The notes beneath the pieces were generated by a model. It worked only from the letters and a program-made list of their open reading frames with translations. It was not told the origin of the DNA and did no database searches. A program made the translations under genes and the position numbers. DNA of 64,000 bases from Sphingomonadales bacterium (GTDB lineage: Bacteria; Pseudomonadota; Alphaproteobacteria; Sphingomonadales; Sphingomonadaceae). Where the stretch lies: contig JADJAC010000011.1 in the NCBI GenBank assembly GCA_016704425.1, positions 310,001 through 374,000 of the forward strand. Direction: 5' to 3'. Shown here in pieces: positions 59,333 to 64,000 of this stretch (positions are counted from its first letter, which is position 1; each line of letters opens with the position of its first letter).

Positions 59333-60007
59333 TTACTTCGCGGCCAGCGCCGCCTTCAAACCCTCTTCGACTGCGGCCCATGTGCCCGCTCCCGCGAATG
59401 CATTGCCGTTGATCAGGAAGCTCGGAGTGCCATTGATCTTGCGAACGGTCCACGCTTCATTGCTCATCGCCGCGACCTGCTTCTGGGCAGCAGCGTCCGA
59501 AAGGCAGGCATTGATCTGGGCAGGCGTAAAGCCCCTACGGTGCATCATCACATCAAGTCCGACACCCTTGGCAATGGCCTTGAGGCTCTCGTTCATCGGA
59601 AGCTTGCTGATCCGTTCCGCATCACTGGCTTCAAACGCACTGGCTTTGCCGAGCCACGTTGCCTGGCTTGCAAACAGGGCCTCGGAATTTCCAAAGAATT
59701 TTGCTGGCCCGCCGCAGCGCGCGAGCAGGGCTGCTGCGAAATCATAACGATCGCGCACTGCATTGCGCACTTCAACGGTCACCAGGCCTTTGGCAACATA
59801 GGCTGACTTGAGCGGAGCGCTGGCTTCACCCGTGAAATGGGCACAATGGCCGCAGGTGTAGCTCAGATACTCGACAAGTCTCGCAGGGGCGGCCGGTTTT
59901 CCCATCACGAATGCGCCGTTTGGCTGGATGCGCACCGAGGAGACCCAATTGGGCGCCGCGGCCGAAACAAGTGCAAAAGCACCAAGGACAAGGGCAAGAA
60001 TACGCAT
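59333..60007 (-). CDS. DsbA-family thiol oxidoreductase, soluble form
   Basis: A 224-residue periplasmic protein. The signal peptide is MRILALVLGAFALVSAAA. The fold contains GKPAAPARLVEYLSYTCGHC, active site CGHC, and NGTPSFLINGNAF with the cis-proline. It differs from the neighbour in the two residues between the cysteines (GH instead of PH), so the redox potentials may differ. The ATG at 60007 overlaps the DUF721 gene stop (TGATG). Confidence 0.9.
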   Translation of the reverse strand: MRILALVLGAFALVSAAAPNWVSSVRIQPNGAFVMGKPAAPARLVEYLSYTCGHCAHFTGEASAPLKSAYVAKGLVTVEVRNAVRDRYDFAAALLARCGGPAKFFGNSEALFASQATWLGKASAFEASDAERISKLPMNESLKAIAKGVGLDVMMHRRGFTPAQINACLSDAAAQKQVAAMSNEAWTVRKINGTPSFLINGNAFAGAGTWAAVEEGLKAALAAK

Positions 60008-60531
60008 CAACTCACCTTTCCAATCACAGCAGGCTGGGCCGCCGTTGCAACCCCGCGAGCCAGCGATTCCAGCACGGCCTTGAGCTCAGGATCGGCAATC
60101 GTTCGCAGGCTGTCTCCCAGCTCAACTGGAAGTGCCACGAGCTCGGGACGTTTCGTGGAAGGCGAGGGCCTGGACACTTCGCCTTGCCGAATGGCCACAC
60201 GCGCAACGGCCGCGTACCCAAAGAATCGGTTTACGCGCTCGATAATGACAGGAACGACATGCTGCATCATCGGCGCGTGCGCCCCTGCAACTGCCAGGGT
60301 CAGGACGCCTTCTGCGCGCTTGCCTTGGGGAAAACGGATCGATTCGGGAGCCGAGACCGCAGCATAGCGTTCGCCCACAATCTCTCCCCAGCGGCTCACG
60401 ATCGAGGATTGCACAAACCCAAAACGCCGAAAAGCGGTGCCACCGATTTCAGGCAACATTTCGCCCATGCGCCGCGCTCGCCCGCTGCGGGGCTTTACTT
60501 CGGTCGCGGGTCCAGACTTTTGCTTCGCCAT
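60007..60531 (-). CDS. DUF721/DciA-like protein
   Basis: A 174-residue protein starting at the ATG at 60531 (MAKQKSGPATEV); the frame is open upstream but the divergent mutY start is near. The DUF721 domain runs from FRRFGFVQSSIVSRWGEIVG through LTLAVAGAHAPMMQHVVPVIIERVNRFFGY. DciA-like members load the replicative helicase in many bacteria. The C-terminal 60 residues are variable. Confidence 0.88.
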   Translation of the reverse strand: MAKQKSGPATEVKPRSGRARRMGEMLPEIGGTAFRRFGFVQSSIVSRWGEIVGERYAAVSAPESIRFPQGKRAEGVLTLAVAGAHAPMMQHVVPVIIERVNRFFGYAAVARVAIRQGEVSRPSPSTKRPELVALPVELGDSLRTIADPELKAVLESLARGVATAAQPAVIGKVS

Positions 60532-60557
60532 TGGCGAAACCCATGCCATAGCGCGGC

Positions 60558-61610
60558 ATGCCCGTCGATATCCCAGACGCAATTGCCCACAGGATTTTGA
60601 AATATTTCGCCGAAAATGCGCGCGAGCTGCCCTGGCGCAACCCGCCGGGGCAGGCCCTGCCGCTGGATGATCCCCAGTGGCCGTATCGCGTTTGGCTTTC
60701 GGAGATCATGCTCCAGCAGACGACGGTTGCGGCTGTGAAACCATATTTCGCCGCGTTCATCAGCCGTTGGCCTAGTATCACGGCGCTTGCAAAGGCAGCG
60801 GACGATGATGTGATGCGCGCTTGGGCCGGGCTCGGCTACTATGCCCGCGCCCGCAACCTGCTCGCTTGCGCCCGCGCCATTGTGGCGGAGCATGGCGGAG
60901 TGTTTCCGAACGATGAAGCCGAACTGCGCCGTCTGCCCGGCATCGGTCGCTACACGGCGGCGGCAATATCAGCGATTGCCTTCGGCCGACGGGCGGTCGT
61001 AGTCGATGGCAATGTCGAACGCGTTGTGGCCCGACTTTTTGCGGAACCGTCGAAGGCGAGGGTTCATGCACTGACGGACCGGATTACTCCGATCGAGCGG
61101 GCAGGGGATTTCGCCCAGGCCATGATGGATTTGGGGGCCACGATCTGCACACCACGCAATCCGCGCTGCGAAATGTGCCCGGTGGGCGCGGAATGCTCGG
61201 GCAAAGAAGATCCAGGGCAGTTTCCGGCAAAGCCTCCCAAGCCAGCCCGGCCGGATCGAATGGGGTCGGCCTGGTGGATAAGTTGTGATGATCATGTTCT
61301 GCTGGTGACTCGCCCACCCAAAGGGCTGCTTGGCGGCATGCGAGCGCTGCCGACAACGGACTGGTCCGAAAATCTTGATGCGCCGCCTCCTTTTTCGGGA
61401 GAGTGGCGACGCTACGGCATGGTCACGCACATCTTCACGCACTTTCGGCTCAACCTTTCCGTGATGGGCATCGAGGCTGAAAGCGGTTGCAAACTGCCAT
61501 TCGTCGGGGAATGGTGGCCAAAATCTCAGATCGAGGAAGCCGGGCTGCCCACGCTATTTGCCAAGGCGGCGCAAATGGCGAGAGCAATGGAGGAGCGGAA
61601 TGAGTCTTGA
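60558..61610 (+). CDS. mutY: A/G-specific adenine glycosylase MutY
   Basis: A 350-residue HhH-GPD glycosylase. LQQTTVAAVKPYF is the catalytic-region helix, LPGIGRYTAAAISAIAFGRRAVVVDGN the HhH with catalytic aspartate, and CTPRNPRCEMCPVGAEC the [4Fe-4S] cluster. The C-terminal NUDIX-like domain, which reads 8-oxoG, follows. MutY removes adenine paired with 8-oxoguanine. It overlaps the next gene's start. Confidence 0.96.
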   Translation: MPVDIPDAIAHRILKYFAENARELPWRNPPGQALPLDDPQWPYRVWLSEIMLQQTTVAAVKPYFAAFISRWPSITALAKAADDDVMRAWAGLGYYARARNLLACARAIVAEHGGVFPNDEAELRRLPGIGRYTAAAISAIAFGRRAVVVDGNVERVVARLFAEPSKARVHALTDRITPIERAGDFAQAMMDLGATICTPRNPRCEMCPVGAECSGKEDPGQFPAKPPKPARPDRMGSAWWISCDDHVLLVTRPPKGLLGGMRALPTTDWSENLDAPPPFSGEWRRYGMVTHIFTHFRLNLSVMGIEAESGCKLPFVGEWWPKSQIEEAGLPTLFAKAAQMARAMEERNES

Positions 61611-62874
61611 GTTGAACCGGCGGCACTTCCTTGGCGCATCAGCGCTGGCTGGCGGCATCCTCGCAACGCCTGCATGGGCAAAACGGGGGCTGTCTTCGCT
61701 CTGGTCGCCGGTTCAGGCTTATCTCGATCAGAAGGTTGCAAGCAAATATGTCCCAGGCGTCGGGGGCGCAATTGCCCGCGGGACAGACCAGGCTGACTTC
61801 CTTCTGGCGGGCCGCGTTTCGCAAGATCCGCACGCTGCGCCTGTCACGCCGGATTCGCTGTGGCGCTGCTACTCGATGACGAAGCCGGTCACGGGGATGG
61901 CGGCAATGCTGCTGATCGAGGACGGGAAGCTAGGACTGGACCAGAATATTGCCGATTTCCTGCCCGCGTTCGCCAATCCGCGTGTCCTGATCGACCCGGC
62001 CAAGAGTCTCGCCAGCCGACCGTCCCAATCACCGATCACGGTGCGCACCCTCCTTACGCACACAGCGGGGCTGGGCTATGCCATTGTAACGACTGGGCCA
62101 TTGCTCGACGCCTATGTGAAGAACGGGCTGTTTGCTGCACTGGTCAGTCGCAAGCCGATACCCGGCGTCCCTGCATTCCTGCGCAATCCTCCAACTCTGG
62201 CAGAATTTGCCGATCGCCTTGCGACGCTGCCGCTCATTGCTGATCCTGGCGTCAAATGGAGCTATTCGGTCAGCCTCGACCTGATGGGCCGGTTGATCGA
62301 AGTAGCGAGCGGCATGCCGTTTGAGGCGTTTGTGCAGAAGCGGATTTTCGATCCGTTGGGGATGACGAGCAGTTTCTGGCAGGTCCCTGCAAGCGAAATT
62401 GGCCGTTTTACAACCAATCACGGCGCGACTCCCATCGGCACTGTACCGATCGATCCGGCCGGAGACAGCATCTATCTCGACCGGAATGCGCCGTTCGGCG
62501 GATCTGGGCTCATCTCGTCGATGCGTGACTATGACCGCTTCCTGGCCATGTTGATGGGCGAGGGTGCGTTAGGGAGAACGCGCATCATGAAGCGCGAAAC
62601 GGCCATACTTGGCATGTCGAATCTGGTGCATCCAGACACCCAGATGCAAAGCTGGGTGAAGGGGCAGGGGTTCGGCGCCGGGGGCCGGGTCAGGATAGCT
62701 CCTGGTCCCAATGGCGAAGGCATCGGAACATTTGGCTGGGGTGGGGCGGCATCGACCATTGCATGGGTTGACCGCACACGCGGTATTCGCGCATCAGGCT
62801 GGTCGCAAATCGTCACAAGGGGAGATGACGTGTTCTCATCGGGATTCGGCGAAGCCGTCTACGCAAGCCTGTGA
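61600..62874 (+). CDS. Beta-lactamase-family serine hydrolase
   Basis: A 424-residue protein starting at the ATG at 61600. A Tat-like signal (NRRHFLGASALAGGILATPAWA) sends it out of the cytoplasm. The class C/DD-peptidase fold has the catalytic SMTK in RCYSMTKPVTGMAAML, the tyrosine in KWSYSVSLDLMG, and WGGAAST as the third motif. It may be an esterase or peptidase; the substrate is unknown. The stop overlaps nudC. Confidence 0.9.
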   Translation: MSLELNRRHFLGASALAGGILATPAWAKRGLSSLWSPVQAYLDQKVASKYVPGVGGAIARGTDQADFLLAGRVSQDPHAAPVTPDSLWRCYSMTKPVTGMAAMLLIEDGKLGLDQNIADFLPAFANPRVLIDPAKSLASRPSQSPITVRTLLTHTAGLGYAIVTTGPLLDAYVKNGLFAALVSRKPIPGVPAFLRNPPTLAEFADRLATLPLIADPGVKWSYSVSLDLMGRLIEVASGMPFEAFVQKRIFDPLGMTSSFWQVPASEIGRFTTNHGATPIGTVPIDPAGDSIYLDRNAPFGGSGLISSMRDYDRFLAMLMGEGALGRTRIMKRETAILGMSNLVHPDTQMQSWVKGQGFGAGGRVRIAPGPNGEGIGTFGWGGAASTIAWVDRTRGIRASGWSQIVTRGDDVFSSGFGEAVYASL

Positions 62875-63740
62875 CACATCGACCAGGCTTTACAGGCTCT
62901 CCGCTGGATCGGGCGGATCGGCTTCGGCATGACGTCGAGGCCTTCAATGGCCTGCTGAACGATTGGCGCGGGCGACTGCTTGGGATGGCAGGGCTCGATC
63001 CGCAACTTGACGCCGATGGGAGCCTGGTGTGGCACAGCATGGCGCAGGCCCCGCTCGAAGCGGAATTCATCCTGCTTGGTCTGATCGAGGAACGCCCGCA
63101 TTTTGCAATGCTGGTCGACGGTGATTCAACACCGATACGCTCCCCGGCGCTGTGGCAGGCTCTATCGCTTCTGCCGGCGGAAGAAGCCGCCATTTATGGC
63201 GCGGCCCGGTCCGTTATCGATTGGCACAATGCGAACCGTTATTGCGGCCGCTGCGGCGGGACGACGAAAGTGTTTCGTGCAGGCTGGGGACGGCGCTGCA
63301 GTGCCTGCGAGACCGAACATTTTCCCCGCACTGATCCGGTTGTGATCATGCTCGCCGAACATGAAGGCAAAGCGCTGGTTGGGCGGCAGTCGCGCTTCCC
63401 TCCGGGAAATTATTCGGCGCTTGCGGGGTTTCTTGAACCGGGGGAAAGCATTGAAGAAGCAGTGCGCCGAGAATTGAATGAGGAAGCAGGCATAACGACA
63501 GGCGCCGTCCGCTATGTGACGAGTCAGCCATGGCCGTTCGGCGGATCGCAATTGATGATCGCCTGCGTTGCAGAAACCATCGATCCCACGATTACGCTCG
63601 ACACAAATGAGCTTGAGGATGTGATGTGGGTGACCCGAGAAGAAGCGAGAGCTGCGCTGGCCGGTGAAGAGTCCGCCCCGTTTCGCGCGCCCCCGCCCTT
63701 TGCGATAGCGCACAGCCTGCTGCGGCACTGGGCAGCCTGA
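62871..63740 (+). CDS. nudC: NADH pyrophosphatase NudC
   Basis: A 289-residue Nudix enzyme from the GTG at 62871 (overlap GTGA). The zinc ribbon is YCGRCGGTTKVFRAGWGRRCSACE; the Nudix box GFLEPGESIEEAVRRELNEEAG is complete, and the NudC-specific SQPWPF motif follows it. It splits NAD(H) and removes NAD caps from RNA. The SQPWPF motif is followed by GGS rather than PxS, a small variation. Confidence 0.95.
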   Translation: MTHRPGFTGSPLDRADRLRHDVEAFNGLLNDWRGRLLGMAGLDPQLDADGSLVWHSMAQAPLEAEFILLGLIEERPHFAMLVDGDSTPIRSPALWQALSLLPAEEAAIYGAARSVIDWHNANRYCGRCGGTTKVFRAGWGRRCSACETEHFPRTDPVVIMLAEHEGKALVGRQSRFPPGNYSALAGFLEPGESIEEAVRRELNEEAGITTGAVRYVTSQPWPFGGSQLMIACVAETIDPTITLDTNELEDVMWVTREEARAALAGEESAPFRAPPPFAIAHSLLRHWAA

Positions 63741-63754
63741 CGTCGGTTCGACAT

Positions 63755-64000
63755 CTAGCCCTTTGCTTTCGAGTCTCTGACCAACTCGTCGGCAATTGCC
63801 AAAGCACGGGCCTCATCGGGAAAGCCTTCGGCAATCCATTGCGCCTCTGTTTTCTGGAGAAGCCGAGCGACTTCGGGACCGGCCTTGACACCGCGCGCAA
63901 CGATTGCACCGCCTGTCAGTGGAAATGCCGGCACTGTCCAGCCGTTGAGGGTCGCGAGCGCATTGGCGTGACTGCCGAGCATAAGGCGGTCCCGCGCGGC
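63755..64000 (-). CDS. cca: CCA tRNA nucleotidyltransferase, C-terminal part
   Basis: The last 81 codons of a gene that enters from the right edge. GWTVPAFPLTGGAIVARGVKAGPEVARLLQKTEAQWIAEGFPD is the C-terminal end of alphaproteobacterial CCA-adding enzymes. The catalytic head is outside the window. It is convergent with nudC, with 14 bp between the two stops. Confidence 0.85.
   Translation of the reverse strand, partial: AARDRLMLGSHANALATLNGWTVPAFPLTGGAIVARGVKAGPEVARLLQKTEAQWIAEGFPDEARALAIADELVRDSKAKG

Overview
The window has two halves. Positions 1 to about 38,130 are a mosaic accessory region and positions 38,138 to 64,000 are ordinary chromosome. The housekeeping half (ftsK, lolA, xthA, ribA, leuS-lptE-holA, smc, a DUF721 gene, mutY, nudC, cca), a DUF3576 lipoprotein gene and a MucR regulator point to a high-GC alphaproteobacterium, most likely a sphingomonad. 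That placement rests on gene families and gene order, not on a search.

Accessory half, left to right. (1) A type IV secretion operon on the minus strand, virB2-3-4-6-8-9-10, most genes overlapping by ATGA; virB10 runs off the left edge. (2) An Rhs locus reading toward it: a 1513-residue Rhs protein, a small DUF7336-like protein, a second Rhs C-terminal tip without its own start, a second small protein, and a remnant of a third tip ending directly before virB2. Main gene and spare tip share a 269-bp identical tract. (3) A coiled-coil membrane protein gene and an IS5-family element. (4) Five cell-envelope genes in two convergent blocks (14,684-20,406): an exported ComEC-like metallo-beta-lactamase with an SH3 domain, a DUF2235 alpha/beta hydrolase with LysM, a trypsin-like protease, a lipoprotein and a membrane protein. 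(5) A second Rhs locus: a 74-codon secreted YD-repeat peptide split by an IS3-family element, an Rhs gene broken by a small deletion, and an ExbD-like membrane protein. (6) Regulators and conjugation genes: an XRE plus RuvC-fold pair, MucR, a replication-relaxation protein, another XRE, a frameshifted TerB gene, small membrane proteins and a VirD4/TraD-like coupling ATPase with a membrane partner. (7) A Septu-like AAA ATPase/HNH pair whose ATPase gene holds about 710 bp of almost pure G and C, probably an assembly artefact. (8) An AlpA-type regulator and a tRNA-Gly(GCC) whose 3' end faces the accessory region, as expected for an island boundary.

Chromosomal half. A thioredoxin/LON/Trm112 cluster, a UbiH-type hydroxylase, ftsK-lolA, xthA-ribA, a YggS-type gene and a thiamine phosphate synthase-like gene; an outer-membrane barrel and a DUF3576 lipoprotein; leuS-lptE-holA; an MFS transporter gene with an internal amber stop; a 49-residue membrane protein; smc followed by two DsbA-like genes and a DciA-like gene; then mutY, a serine hydrolase, nudC and the end of cca.

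Secretion genes and coupling ATPase sit about 27 kb apart with two Rhs loci and two IS elements between them. This looks like a conjugative island that collected polymorphic-toxin cassettes and has begun to decay.
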